A DNA stretch of 64,000 nt from Flammulina velutipes (GCA_011800155.1 CM022371.1:1922001-1986000), one strand, 5' to 3'. Shown: positions 20,637-31,932, counted from the stretch's first letter. Made by a program: numbers and translations. The notes: generated from the letters alone by a model not told the origin.

Positions 20637-23242
20637 ATGGTTGCTTCCAGTGTACTCGGATTCCCTCGCATTGGTGAGTATAATTTCTCTGTTGTCGACG
20701 ACCGTGAACTTATGCGATTTCTTAGGTGCGAACCGTGAAGTGAAAAAAGCCGTCGAGGCCTACTGGGCTGGCAAGATTTCCTCGGACGAGCTCAATAAGG
20801 CTGCCGACGCCGTTAAAAAGACCAGCTGGACCTCTGTCAAGGCCAAGGGTGTCGACTATGTCCCCAGGTCGGTCCATCTCTTATCTGATCCATCCGCACA
20901 CTCAAATTTCTTTCAGTGGTGAATTTACCCTGTACGACCACGTCCTCGACCACTCTGCCGCCTTCAACGTGATTCCCCAGCGTTACCTCGGCCATGGTCT
21001 GTCTGACCTTGACATCTACTTCGCCATGGGTCGTGGACGTCAGGCCGATGGTGTCGATGTTCCCGCCTCTGAGATGAAGAAGTGGTACGTTTTTATTCTG
21101 CCCTTTTTGTGAGCGATTTTCATCTGAACTCTACTGTCAGGTTCGACTCGAACTACCACTATGTTGTCCCCGAGTTTTCCGAGGAAACCGAGTTCAAATT
21201 GAACTTCAACAAGGCGCTGGAAGAGTACAAGGAAGCAAAGGCCGCTGGTGTCACTACCCGCCCGGTCATTCTCGGACCTGTCTCTTTCCTCGTCCTAGGA
21301 AAGGCGTCCAAGGATGCTAAGCCTGGTTTCCAGCCCATCTCCCTCCTCCCCAAACTCCTTCCCATCTACAACACCCTTCTGTCTGCTCTCAAGGCTGAGG
21401 GTGTCGAGTCCGTTCAGATTGATGAGCCCATCCTCGTCCTCGACGTTGCGGCTACCCTCGAGAAGGAGTACACCTCTGCCTACACCGAGCTGGCTGCCGT
21501 TTCTCCCCAGATTGTGTTGGCTACCTACTTTGCCCGTCTTGACTCAAACGTCAACTTCGTTGCCCAGCTCCCTATCTACGGCCTCCACATCGATCTCGAC
21601 CGTGCCCCTACTCAGTTGGACGACGTTGTCGCTGCCATCAAGCCCACTTCCATCGTTCTCTCTCTTGGATTGGTCTCTGGCCGTAACATCTGGAAGACCG
21701 ACTTCACCTCTGCCATCAAGTCGGCCCAGAAAGCCATAGATGCTCTTGGTGCCGAGCGTGTCATCATCGCCACCTCCTCTTCTCTCCTCCACACTCCTGT
21801 CACCCTCGCTTCTGAGAACAAGTTGACTGAGGAGCAGAAAGACTGGTTCTCCTTCGCGCTTGAGAAGGCTGGTGAAGTTGCCACCATTGCCGCCGTCCTC
21901 TCAGGCTCGCAGGATTCCAAGGTTGCTGCCGCCCTTGAAGCCAACAAGGTTTCAATCGCCAAGCGCCGTCAATTTGAGACCAACTCGGACGATACCATTC
22001 GCAAGCGTGTTGCTGCCATCACGCCCGAAATGCTCGAACGCCAGAGCCCCTTCGCCGTCCGCAAGGATATCCAGGCCAAGCATCTCAACCTTCCCAAATT
22101 CCCTACTACCACTATCGGCTCCTTCCCTGTATGCAATCATATTTTCTTTCATCGTCTACAATACTGACGCATGCTTTAGCAAACCAAGGAGATCCGTCAA
22201 GCTCGTGCCAAGCTCGGCAAGGGCGAATTAACTGTCGACCAGTATGAGGAGTTTATCAAGAAGGAGATTCAGAGCGTTGTGGACTTCCAGGAGAAGATCG
22301 GCCTCGATCTCTTCGTCCACGGTGAGCCCGAACGTAACGACATGGTCCAATACTTCGGCGAGCAGCTTTCTGGATTTGTCTTCACCCAGAACGCTTGGGT
22401 GCAGAGCTACGGTTCTCGTTACGTTCGCCCCCCAATCATCGTCTCCGATGTCATCCGCCCTGGCCCAATGACCGTCAAGTGGTCAAGCTACGCCCAGAGC
22501 CTCACCAAGAAGCCCATGAAGGGTATGTTGACTGGCCCAGTCACCATCCTCAACTGGTCTTTCCCTCGTGCCGATGTCACCCGTGAGCTCCAGTCCAAGC
22601 AATTGGCACTCGCTCTCCGCGATGAGGTCGTCGACCTCGAGAAGGCTGGTATCAGTGCCATCCAAGTTGATGAGCCCGCTATCCGTGAAGGTGTAAGTAG
22701 AGTTCTTACCCAATCATCCTCCCGCTCATAATGATTTTGCAGCTTCCCCTGCGTCGTAGTGACTGGGATGCGTACCTCAAGTGGGCTGTCGACTCCTTCA
22801 AGCTCTCCACTGCCGGTGTCACCGACAAGCTCCAGACCCACTCCCACTTCTGCTACTCCGACTTTGACGACATCTTCCCCTCCATTCAGCGTCTCGACGC
22901 CGATGTCATCTCTATCGAAGCCTCAAAGAGTGACATGAAGCTCCTCAACACCTTCAAGCACTACGGCTACTCCAACCAGATTGGCCCCGGTGTCTACGAC
23001 ATCCACTCTCCTCGTGTTCCCGGATCCCAGGAGATCAAGGACAGGCTCAAGTCCATGCTTGATATCCTTCCTGATTCCCTCCTTTTCGTCAACCCTGTAA
23101 GTGTTTATTGGCCATTGAGGAATTGCTTTACTGACTAGGTTTTTAGGACTGTGGCCTTAAGACCCGTGGCTGGAAGGAGACTGAAGCATCCCTCAAGAAC
23201 CTTGTTGAAGGTGCTCGCTGGGCTCGGGAGAACTACGCTTGA
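20637..23242 (+). CDS. MET6: Cobalamin-independent methionine synthase (MetE/Met6)
   Basis: Transfers methyl from methyltetrahydrofolate polyglutamate to homocysteine in the cytosol. The start [13 protein letters not shown] is the invariant family N-terminus. The N-terminal barrel includes [22 protein letters not shown] and [11 protein letters not shown]; the C-terminal catalytic barrel includes [75 protein letters not shown] and DCGLKTRGW. The zinc ligands (His and Cys of HFC, the Glu, and the Cys of DCG) are all present. Codon use is strongly biased to C-ending codons compared with neighbours, as expected for an abundant enzyme. Five or so introns, at about 20673-20725, 20868-20916, 21085-21140, 22128-22180, 22693-22742 and 23098-23147. 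Confidence 0.95.
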
Positions 23243-23608
23243 ATATTCCCCTCTCTTCCGCTTCAACAGCGCTCTCTGACTGGTTAACTTATCGGACGAG
23301 TTGTCGTTGTTAGGTTCTGACCACCGGGTAGTTGTGGCGTTTTGTAGCATGCGTGGCGTGTGCTCATGCATTATCTATTGGAATGCAGAGGTTGGGCTGC
23401 TCTTTGCTCTCCGAGGGTGAGGGGGGCTTGCTCAGAGGTGTCAAAACCTTTGAGCAGGAGGGGTGGTAGATTGTCTGTATTCGGATTTCAACAATCCACG
23501 GATCTGTTTTTGTACCTGTAGTAGCATTTAACTATCGCGTTGTTCAGATTCTTGAAAGTGTGATCCTTGAGTAATCAGTATTCTCATGCATATAATTACA
23601 TTTGAGCT
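23243..23608. other. Intergenic region, MET6 3' flank
   Basis: Convergent spacer between MET6 and the GNAT gene. It should hold both 3' UTRs. No gene is seen. Confidence 0.55.
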
Positions 23609-24247
23609 TCATTTACGAGATGCCTCCCAATCCTCGAATCTCAATCCCATGTTTGAAGGTGTTCCTCCCTCGATAGGTTTGAACCCCAACCGTTCATAAA
23701 AGACTCTAGCTTTCTCGTTCCGTGGATCCATCCCCACCCATACGCCTTCCCCCACCACATTCTCTCCCTTAAGATATTCCACCGCGCGGCCAATTAACTT
23801 TCGTCCCCAGCCCTTCCCTTGGTACTCTGGAAGGATATCGATGTGTAGATGTGCTGCAGCAAACGCGATATTCGCATCCGGTGCAATGTGCATGTCCCGA
23901 AGCAGCTTCATGTACCGCTCGTCCGCAGGCTTGTTGGTGGGTGCAGATCCCGGAGGGTATTGTTTCGCGAGTGGGGGCCACCAGTGTTCTTTGGCGTACG
24001 ACTCGAACGCTCGCGTGTCTGTAGATCCCAAGACATATCCCACGACATTCCCGAGGGTGATATCCTCCATCACGAATCCCCAAGTAGTGGGAAGCTTGAC
24101 ATACGGAACGGCATACACCAATCCAGGTAGCTCCTCGATATCATGAAGATGCGCCGCCGATTGGCCTGCATCCCCAGTAAGAAGGCATATTCGAGATAGA
24201 GATGGCGCGTCCTCCTCAGTTGCTTTTCGAATTGTGATGGTTCCCAT
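23609..24247 (-). CDS. GNAT-family N-acetyltransferase
   Basis: Single-exon 212-residue protein. Starts MGTITIRKATEEDAPSLSRIC, the usual beta-1/alpha-1 element of GNAT folds. Motif A with the acetyl-CoA pyrophosphate loop is LHIDILPEYQGKGWGRKLIGRAVE (Q-x-x-G-x-G). Motif B is NEKARVFYERLGFKP. Between them lies a 60-residue insert rich in charged residues (SYAKEHWWPPLAKQY... DERYMKLLRDMHI), a layout also seen in bacterial acetyltransferases fused to or near O-GlcNAcase-like enzymes. The lack of introns is unusual in this window, where most genes have many; this and the bacterial-type layout make past horizontal transfer possible but unproven. Substrate unknown. Confidence 0.85.
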   Translation of the reverse strand: MGTITIRKATEEDAPSLSRICLLTGDAGQSAAHLHDIEELPGLVYAVPYVKLPTTWGFVMEDITLGNVVGYVLGSTDTRAFESYAKEHWWPPLAKQYPPGSAPTNKPADERYMKLLRDMHIAPDANIAFAAAHLHIDILPEYQGKGWGRKLIGRAVEYLKGENVVGEGVWVGMDPRNEKARVFYERLGFKPIEGGTPSNMGLRFEDWEASRK

Positions 24248-24326
24248 CTATGTCACGATGTGATGCAAAGATAAGGAATGTCCCAATTGTAAAGATGTAC
24301 AGTATCTATAGAATGAATAATATATA

Positions 24327-25852
24327 TTACAATAAACCAGCCGACCGCAGGTCGTTCTGCAACCTCTGCTCGTGTTCAAAGGCTGCTGCTAAGCGCCGTG
24401 CGCGGTCCGGGTCATCGTCAGATATCGCCAGCAATCGTGCCATCTCCTGCTCATCCATTCGACCCTCTTCCGCCTGAGCCATACGCCGCGCCTCTTCTAT
24501 ATCTTCGTCAGATACCTCCGGACTCCCAAAGTTGAAACCCTGACGGAAGAAAGAGCCGTTCACTCTGCTTAACCCAAAAGCGCGCTCGAACTGGGAGATT
24601 ATTGGAGCGGACCCTTCAGTCTCCGCCGCAGCGGCGTTGTTGGTCTGCGTAGTCATTATACCACGCTCCCACCGCTTAACGCGCCAAAAGCCCAGAAGCG
24701 ACGTTAGTAACACGAACCAGCCTACACAATGTCAGTACAGGTCGTTCACAGGTCACTCGACCAGACTAACCAACTGTCATGAGGAAGAAGGAAAGCCATT
24801 CTGTGGTAGCATCTGCAACAAGTTGGCCGGCTTGCTCCTCTGTCAAACCCGCGAAAGGAGAGTCGGGATTAGATACATCAGTGCCGTTGTTGAAGTATGA
24901 ATCGGCTTCGCTCCACGTCATGTTCCCATCTGGCTTCCACTGACCCCAGATACTGCCACCGTCCTCTGATTCGTCGAGACGCCCACGCAGGGCAAAGCCG
25001 TATTGGATTAGTGTTACACCAAGGCCAGCACGGGAGCCAAGTCGTGCGGCATGGGTTGTGTGAAGTAGATATGTTAGGAGGAAGCCAACGAATTGGAAGG
25101 ATATGGATATTAGGGCGTTGCAGAGGAAGGAGAAGACAGAACCAGTGGGGAGAGAGTCGATGATCATTTCGCCCATTGAATCGGAAGAAAACGGTGCATG
25201 GACGGTAGTTTCCCAGTAAGGAGGGACAGAGTCCGCCTGCGCAGATGCATAGGAGGGTGGTGCTTCGGCCTGAGCATCTTCGGGTACGAGATGGGTTTCA
25301 TCACCTTGGACAGAGTAAGCAACTTGTTATGTGTAGACGGCAGACATGGAACGCACCGTCCTGTATTCTTACGGGCCTCGTCGGCTTCGCAGTGACATTT
25401 GCAAAGACACCATCGTTGTTGGTGCCTCCACCGATGGCACCCTCCGGACGAGGCTGCGCCAAGCCCAATCGCTGTGAAACCTGGCGCGGTAGGACTGCGC
25501 TCGCTGTGCGCTGGACCCATCCCCGCCGTGGGGCACTCGCAGAAGGCGTGGCGTCGAAAGATGGGACGAGGCCGTTGCTGTTGCCGATGGTGTTGGGCAA
25601 AGCGGTGGATGATGGTGGCGGCGGTGAGCCTGGCGGGGGGTAATCGTAGTCGACGTTTTCAAAGTCATACCCTCCGGGAGTATGGACAGACGGTGCCGGA
25701 CGGTGGGTCCTCTGTGTAAGAGGCTGCGACTCGGATGCGTCGTGGAAGTCGTCGTCCTCATCGTCGGAATCCGCAAAGGCCGCGTTCATTTCATGCTCGG
25801 CGTCGTCGTCGTCTGCGCGCGAATTTGGCAGAGGAGCATAACGAGCAGACAT
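24327..25852 (-). CDS. BSD2: Bsd2/NDFIP-like membrane adaptor for Rsp5 ubiquitin ligase
   Basis: Golgi/endosomal adaptor that recruits the NEDD4-type ligase Rsp5 to cargo such as metal transporters. The N-terminus (MSARYAPLPNSRADDDDAEHEMNAAF) is highly acidic and disordered. PY-type motifs are visible before the first membrane helix: APPSYAS and VPPYWE, followed by the family block ETTVHAP. Three membrane helices follow: GSVFSFLCNALISISFQFVGFLLTYLL, GLGVTLIQYGFAL, and WLSFFLMTVGWFVLLTSLLGFWRV. The conserved HTTHAARLGSRAGLGVTLIQYG stretch is characteristic. The C-terminal half is a long acidic helix (EEARRMAQAEEGRMDEQEMARLL). At least three introns. Overall order fits the NDFIP/Bsd2 family well. 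Confidence 0.82.
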
Positions 25853-26522
25853 GGATCTTCAGCGGCGAATAAGAGAAGGAAAAGGAGTGGACAGATAAGT
25901 ATGGTCAAGGTGTAAACAGGTGCTGTATTTACCTCTGTTTGTCAGTACAAGATGATATCGACGCCACACTTGGAGCCTCAATATTTAATCAAATTAATCA
26001 TCATACCATGATGGAATTTCCAACGTTATATCTGCAAGTGAACTCGTGTCATTTGTGGCGCACTAGCACTCTTCCAAATACGGACAGTTCTTTCACCGTG
26101 CTAATTCGGACATTCGACCCTATACTTCGAGATCGGCACCTTATTTGTCGCACCATCGAATCGAAGGCGAGGTGTACAAACTATCAACCACTTGGGATAC
26201 AAAGCACACTCTTCTAGCGTCCAACACGTCCAAAAGAGCCTGAAGGAGGGAGTTGCCATGGAACTTGTATCCTGGTAACTTTATTTGGGCAACTTTGGCA
26301 GTGTGGGTCAACGAACAAGGGCTACCATATATGGCATAAAGACTCATGAGCTTCTGTAAATTGGTTGATGCCCGCCGATATATATAAGGGTCCCAAGGGC
26401 TCCCTTCGCCTACTCAGTCGCTGCTCATTCCCCTCATTCACAGGAAGCTGCAGAGCCGCTTTCCTCTACGCCACAGAGCTTTCTTCGTGGACGTTCCTAT
26501 ACCCTCGACCAAAACATACCAG
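25853..26522. other. Divergent intergenic region with a TATA promoter on its right side
   Basis: No gene is seen. A/T-rich stretch at about 25979-26010. The right half carries the TATA box and 5' leader of the small gene that starts at 26523. Confidence 0.55.
26379..26387 (+). promoter_or_regulatory. TATA box of the small gene at 26523
   Basis: The string tatatataa, followed by ggg, lies 136-144 bp before the ATG. A pyrimidine-rich leader (gctcattcccctcattcac) follows about 35 bp downstream, where transcription would start. Confidence 0.7.
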
Positions 26523-26786
26523 ATGGCGCGTTCCTCTCCATATAACACCGGCTCGTCGCTCTTCTCCACGACCTCGACGGCTGGATCTGCCACAGCGAAT
26601 CCCTTCGCACTATTCATCCCCAACCAGTCTCCCCGCGACACTCACCTCATGTACGAGGAATTCGGGCGACTTCCTAGGTCATCAAAGGCCAGCCACGTCG
26701 TCGAGGACGTCGATGACGTGAAGCCAAGCAAATTCACAATGGCAAAGCTGTTTAGCTTCCGTAGGCGCAGAACACTGTCGTTCTAG
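26523..26786 (+). CDS. Small single-exon protein of unknown function
   Basis: 87-residue protein that I do not recognise. The ATG at 26523 is preceded by accag and follows a strong TATA box and pyrimidine leader, so a real, probably well-expressed transcript is likely. The first half is Ser/Thr/Ala-rich (SSLFSTTSTAGSATANPFALF), the middle holds an acidic patch (EDVDDVKPSKF), and the end is basic (LFSFRRRRTLSF). No signal peptide or membrane helix. Small, TATA-driven, intron-less genes of this kind in basidiomycetes are often stress- or development-regulated, which is inference only. Its short length and the absence of a known domain leave the coding status moderately sure. Confidence 0.6.
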   Translation: MARSSPYNTGSSLFSTTSTAGSATANPFALFIPNQSPRDTHLMYEEFGRLPRSSKASHVVEDVDDVKPSKFTMAKLFSFRRRRTLSF

Positions 26787-26996
26787 ACGGGCCACACCAT
26801 TCATTCCCAACCATCATATCCATGTCACTCATTTTCATTCCACCATCATTGTCACAACTTGTACCGCTAGAACCCATGGACTCTGCTTTTTCATTCATAT
26901 CTACTTCATCCTTTTCAAAACCCGTCTTCACAGAACAAAATGTATCATGTTAGTATGTTACCCGTAAATTGTAATTATCATTAGACTCACAGGCAA

Positions 26997-27898
26997 TCAT
27001 GCTGTTCTCTCCAAGTATGCCTTCCATCCTTCGTCCCGGTACCGTTTCGCCTGCTCTGCGATCTTCTCGGTCAACGAATAATCCGTCCCATACACCCCAC
27101 GTCCAACGATAATCACATCGCATCCAGACTCCAGAACTACCTCCCGTGGTGTCCTGTACTGTTGGCCCATTCCATCGCCCTTGACATCCAGTCCCACTCC
27201 CGGTGACAGCACCAAAAAGTCCTCATCCTCGGCTTTATCTGAACCGACACCTTCCATGCGCCTCTGAGCGATGAAGCCAATGACAAAGTCGCGGTGGGCT
27301 CGTGCCATCCTAACAGCATCTTCAGTGTACGCGCCCCGCGCTAGAGAGCCGGCCGTGCTCATCTCAGCAAGAAGCAGTAGACCACGACCGAGAGGAAGAC
27401 CAACGGACTTGAGCCCACTGATAATGGATGGACCTGGAACCGGGTGGGCGTTGGTAATATGTGACCAGCTCGCGATTTTGTGTACGCCACTAGAGTATTG
27501 TAGTGCCACAGTATTTCCTGTGATTTCTGTTAGATCCAGTACGACAGGGCTTATAAGGACTGTGAACCTATATCAGCGAATTTTCTGTCTTCAAATATAG
27601 TGAAGTCGTGCTCGAGGCTGAGTGCTTGAAGTTTCTCAATAATCAGTGGGTCAAAATCCTCGAGGATATCGACATGGGTCTATGCTCGCAAAGTTGAGGA
27701 TATGTGCTATGAGTAAATTCGAGTTACCTTTATCATACAGACATATGGCGCGACGGCCTGGATGATAGCAAGAAAGTCTGCTGCTTTGGTGACATCTACG
27801 CTGACCGCGAGATTTGATTTTTTGCGTTCCATAGTTTCGAGGAGCTGCTTCGCAGCAGCATTGGAATGTTTTGAGGCGCGAGCGGCGTAGGACTGCAT
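26997..27898 (-). CDS. URA3: Orotidine 5'-phosphate decarboxylase
   Basis: Last enzyme of de novo UMP synthesis. The start at 27898 gives [36 protein letters not shown], with the substrate-binding Asp region; an intron at about 27679-27730 joins VCMIK to [10 protein letters not shown], and another at about 27517-27570 joins FADIG to [10 protein letters not shown]. The catalytic array Asp-Lys-x-x-Asp region is [13 protein letters not shown], complete. The phosphate-binding end is [14 protein letters not shown]. The insert [37 protein letters not shown] is the usual fungal form. Length about 270 residues is normal. It is divergent from PUS7 with 100 bp between starts. Confidence 0.95.
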
Positions 27899-27998
27899 AG
27901 TGATTATTATTTCAAGGTGGCACTGGTGGGCGTCAGAAAGCAAGATAAGATAAGACGAGTAAAAAGTCTTGATCGATCAATCTCTGCTTTCTTCATCC
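27899..27998. promoter_or_regulatory. 100-bp divergent spacer between URA3 and PUS7
   Basis: Start codons face outward; the short palindromic stretch gatcgatc lies at 27971-27978. Inferred shared promoter. Confidence 0.45.
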
Positions 27999-30860
27999 AT
28001 GTCTGCCATTCGTGAACGTGAGGACGACGCTGGCGCCGACGACGAGCGCTCTCTAAAACGAACGAAGCTCGACGAACCTATCGAAGAAAAAAAGCATGAC
28101 CATGTTCTGCCTCCCAGCCACGCACTCTTGGGCATTCCCCTACCAGTAGCTACAGAAACTGGCGCAATGAACTTTCTGGAACAGGACGTTGGAATATCTG
28201 AATACGTCGGCCATGCATCCTCAAAAGTCGAAGGTATCATAAAACAACGGTGAGCACCGCACATTTCATCTTCAACTCCAACTAACACCCACAGGTTCAC
28301 CGACTTTTTGGTATACGAAGTGGACCAGGACAGCAAAGTAATTCATCTCAAGTCTTTGGATAAGCCCGAATCTCCAAAACCCAATCCAACTGTAGATGCG
28401 CCGACCACCGAGGCGCCAACAACGGAGACGCCTTCGACAGAAACACCTACCGAAGATGTCATTATGGCCGACCCAGTAGCCGTCGAAACAGTAGAGCCAG
28501 CTGCAGACGCCAACGAACCTTGGCCTGCCTCATTCACCACTCGGCTATCTGCTTTTCTGTCCGAAGAAACGATCGAAAGCGTCAAGAAAATGTATCTTGA
28601 GGGCCCCGAGCCTCCTCGAGTGAGCGACGCTGGCTGGGGTGCGCGCCCACCAAAATCAGCATCGGCCGAAGACTCTGGTGAAACGACAGCCGACGCACCT
28701 GCTCCAGAACCAGTACCAGAGCCAGAGCCAGAAACTTCCGGACGCGGACGCGGTAGAAACAACCGAGGCGGACGTGGTGGTCGTGGTGGTCGTGGAGGAC
28801 GCGGTGGTCGTGGAGGAGGTCGTGAAGACACCAGAAAGGTTTTATCAGACGTCTGTATTCCATCGTATCCTCCATACCCTCATCTTATACAAACTTGCCC
28901 TAGCCCATTGCTTCAAAAACGACAAGGACTGAAGTGCACCAAGCCGTCCGAGAGCTCTTCAAAGGAAAGCTGGACAGTGAGACTGCCAGTGATAACAGTG
29001 CGCCACAAAACGATGAGGGTTCAAAAATTATCATCAAGTGGGGCAAAAGAGGTGGTGGACGTGGAGGTGGAAGAGGTGGCCGTGGTGGCGGCCGAGCGCA
29101 GGTTCCCCGTGGAACGTACCCGCCTTACATCCATTTTACGATGCAAAAAACGAATCGAGACACACAGGACGCCTTGAGCCATCTTTCACGTACCATGCAC
29201 GTCAACGCTAAAGATCTTTCTGTGGCCGGCACCAAAGACAAGCGTGGAGTTACTGTTCAGCGCGTAGCGTTAAAGCGGAACGGCAGGACCGTAGAGGACA
29301 TCTGGAAGCTTGCCAATGGGGTCCCTGCTAGACGTTCTGCTGAAGACGCGGTCAAGTATCGCGGAGATCGCGGAATAAGAATTGCAGATTTCAACTACAG
29401 GAAAGCTGGACTGGAGCTTGGTATGTTAAAAGGTAACGCCTTTGTTATAACTCTGAGGTATGCTTTGCAGGCTACAGAAATACTGAAGACGCTGATGGTT
29501 CGTTACAGGAGTGTCAAGGTCGAATCAACCGAGCTAATGGAAGACGCTTTGAACACCATAAAGAACAAGGGCTTCATTAACTATTATGGTACGTCAACTG
29601 TTCCCAGCATCTTTGTTCATGCTATCATATTAACCATTTTCTTAGGCATGCAGCGATTTGGCACTGCATCTGTTCCTACACACGCCATTGGGCTCGCCCT
29701 TCTACAGTCCGATTGGCAAAAAGCTGTCTCACTTATTATGCAACCCCGACATGGCGAGCACCCAGAAGTTGACGCAGCTCGTAATGCTTTTCTGATTGAC
29801 GGTGACATCGAAAAGGCACTGGAACTCATGCCAAGGAGGGTCGTTGCCGAACGGTGTCTACTCGAAAGTTTCAAGGTTCAAAAGGGAGACACGAGGAACG
29901 CTATGGGTGCTTTGGATACCGTAAGTGGTATGTGTATTTGATGGGATGTACTCAATGGTTTTGCAGATACCGAAGAACCTAAGGCTCATGTACGTTCACG
30001 CCTACCAGTCGTATGTCTGGAACGCCATTGTGTCTGAACGCATAAAGACATATGGAGCGGACAAGCCTATACCAGGGGACCTTGTTCTCGTGACGCCAGC
30101 TACACCTGAAGTCGATCCAGAAGCTAATGGCGAGGATGGCGCCGAAAAGGAAGAGGAACCAGGTATCTCATTCTATTAACCGCGTCTATTTTTCACTCAC
30201 ATTTCTTGTAGAAGAAGAGCCCTCATCGAATCGCGGCAAGAAGCGAGCGAGGAAGCCATACGTAGCGCCGGTGGTAAAAACGTTGACTGAAGACGATGTG
30301 GACAAGTACTCGATCTTCGATGTTGTGATGCCATTGCCTGGAACCGATGTCGCATATCCTGGTGGGAAGCTTGGGGACAGGTATCGCGAGTTTTTGAAGA
30401 TGGACGGGCTTGATGCCAACAATTTTGTCCGCAAACAAAGGTGAGACTACAATTGTTGCCCTTTTCTTCACCTTCTGACTTATTCGTCTCCAGGATCTAT
30501 ACCCTCAATGGCTCATATCGGGCCATCCTTCATCTTCCAAAGGAGATGTCTTGGTCCGTCATGCGATACACCGATCCAGATGTTCCCCTCGCTCAGGCAG
30601 ATGAGGACAAGCTATTAGGATTCGATGCGCCGATTACGTCTGAGGACGGCAAGTTCATGGCTCTGCAGATTGCATTGACGCTAGGGACCGCGGCCTATGC
30701 AACTATGGCGTTAAGGGAGATAACCAAGACGGACACGAGTTCCCATTTCCAGACGAGCTTAACGGCCGCAGCAGAGGATCAAAAATTCCGTGGGACGAAT
30801 GATGAACCTGTTGAGGCAGCTATTGAAGGGGAGGCTATCGTTGAGGATGCTGAGATCTAG
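27999..30860 (+). CDS. PUS7: Pseudouridine synthase Pus7 (TruD family) with RGG-rich insert
   Basis: Isomerises uridine to pseudouridine in tRNA, U2 snRNA and mRNA. The family start is [30 protein letters not shown]. The catalytic aspartate lies in [13 protein letters not shown] (about 29227-29260). Other TruD blocks are [53 protein letters not shown], and FSWSVMRY-like [12 protein letters not shown]. Two glycine-arginine runs, at about 28744-28826 and 29046-29100, sit on either side of the segment [18 protein letters not shown], an intron of about 62 nt splitting it. A Thr/Pro-rich acidic stretch ([13 protein letters not shown]) precedes them. A poly(A) signal aataaa is at 30880-30885. About six introns. 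Catalytic part intact. Confidence 0.9.
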
Positions 30861-31267
30861 TTTACCATGCTAAAGGTTCAATAAAAATGTATTAACAATC
30901 TCAATCCTGGACTATTGCCTCATGGGCGCTAGGTGGGGCTGTGCTGCGGTGTGGATATGATTGTCAGCACCCGTTGGACCCATAAGCATACACAACTCCG
31001 TACTGGCCCTTCAAGACACTTGTTTGACATATATCTTTTCCCTGGCCATTACGACACATTCGTATGCAGTATTAACCTAGGGAACGGCATATCAATCATG
31101 GTTCCGCTGAATGCCGGCGGTGTTTGCTCTTGACACTCACCAAGGTCAAGACTTGCTGTGATCTAGCCAGTAACCTAGCCTTATGAACAAGCGCCCCCCA
31201 GAAGGCTAGGTAACCTCGCCACCTTTTGTCTGTACGCCTTGATCCTGACTGCTCACCCAGATCCTAA
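30861..31267. other. Intergenic region, no gene seen
   Basis: Contains the PUS7 poly(A) signal, then unique sequence and the inverted repeat at 31173-31211 close to the next start. Confidence 0.5.
31173..31211. repeat. 10-bp perfect inverted repeat (possible hairpin or dyad)
   Basis: Arms acctagcctt (31173-31182) and aaggctaggt (31202-31211) are exact reverse complements separated by 19 nt. The dyad lies 57 bp before the ATG of the gene at 31268. A further aaccta copy is near 31069. It may be a regulator site or a 5' UTR hairpin. Confidence 0.55.
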
Positions 31268-31825
31268 ATGCCAAGTAATGCCTCCCCCACTCTCTACATC
31301 GTGCTCTACGAGATGGGGGATCTCCCAGAATCCGAACCAGACCACCCCCTTCCCGCAGGAATGTTTGGATTCCATTGGGCACTCATACCAGTCCCCCACA
31401 CCCTGACCATCGCTGACCGTCTGGTCGAATACACGATTCTCAAAATCCCAAACACAGAGTCCTGGAAAACCGACCACAGGATGATTCGCAGAGTCACTCT
31501 TGATCCCCACTTTCACGTTTGTGTGAAGCTGCCTCCCATCCTCGGCGGCTTGAGAATCAATGATTTTATTGACCTCATAATGGAGCAGCCTCCGGGGCAG
31601 GACGGTACGCCACACCTCGATCTGCAGGTCAACTGGTCGTCCGCCCAGTGGTGCATACGCATCCTACGTAGCCTGGTAGACGTGGATCTCATACACCTCC
31701 CTCTCGCCACCGACGAGGATTGTGCCCTCTTTCATCGAAGGATATCTTCAATAGGAACCGCAGCAGGCATCACCAACGTCCCCTACACATTTGTAAAAGA
31801 CGTCAAAGTGGTTGACTATCAGTAG
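31268..31825 (+). CDS. Uncharacterised fungal protein, resembles DUF6914-type
   Basis: Single-exon 185-residue soluble protein. The pattern LYIVLYEMGD... FGFHWALIPVP... VEYTILKIPNTESWK... RRVTLD, and later VNWSSAQWCIRILRSL, resembles the DUF6914 fungal family, in which a HWAL motif is followed by a Trp-containing beta-strand and a W-C...V helix. The match is from memory of the pattern and is tentative. No signal peptide, membrane helix or catalytic motif is clear. GC-rich codon use is similar to housekeeping neighbours. Function unknown. Confidence 0.65.
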   Translation: MPSNASPTLYIVLYEMGDLPESEPDHPLPAGMFGFHWALIPVPHTLTIADRLVEYTILKIPNTESWKTDHRMIRRVTLDPHFHVCVKLPPILGGLRINDFIDLIMEQPPGQDGTPHLDLQVNWSSAQWCIRILRSLVDVDLIHLPLATDEDCALFHRRISSIGTAAGITNVPYTFVKDVKVVDYQ

Positions 31826-31932
31826 GTACGAGGGGTGTATACACACTTTCAATTTCCGGTATGTACACACGACGGGTTTAGGTTTTACATGGATGGACTA
31901 TTCGATACAGTTCGGACAGTAATATGTAGCAA

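Noticed and set aside
21314..21739. Serine/proline-rich plus-strand open frame inside MET6
   Set aside because: A frame shift of the C-ending, highly biased codons of MET6; the true frame carries the enzyme.
28343..28831. Long minus-strand Arg/Pro-rich open frame opposite PUS7
   Set aside because: It is the antisense reading of the plus-strand RGG codons and has no independent motif or splice support.
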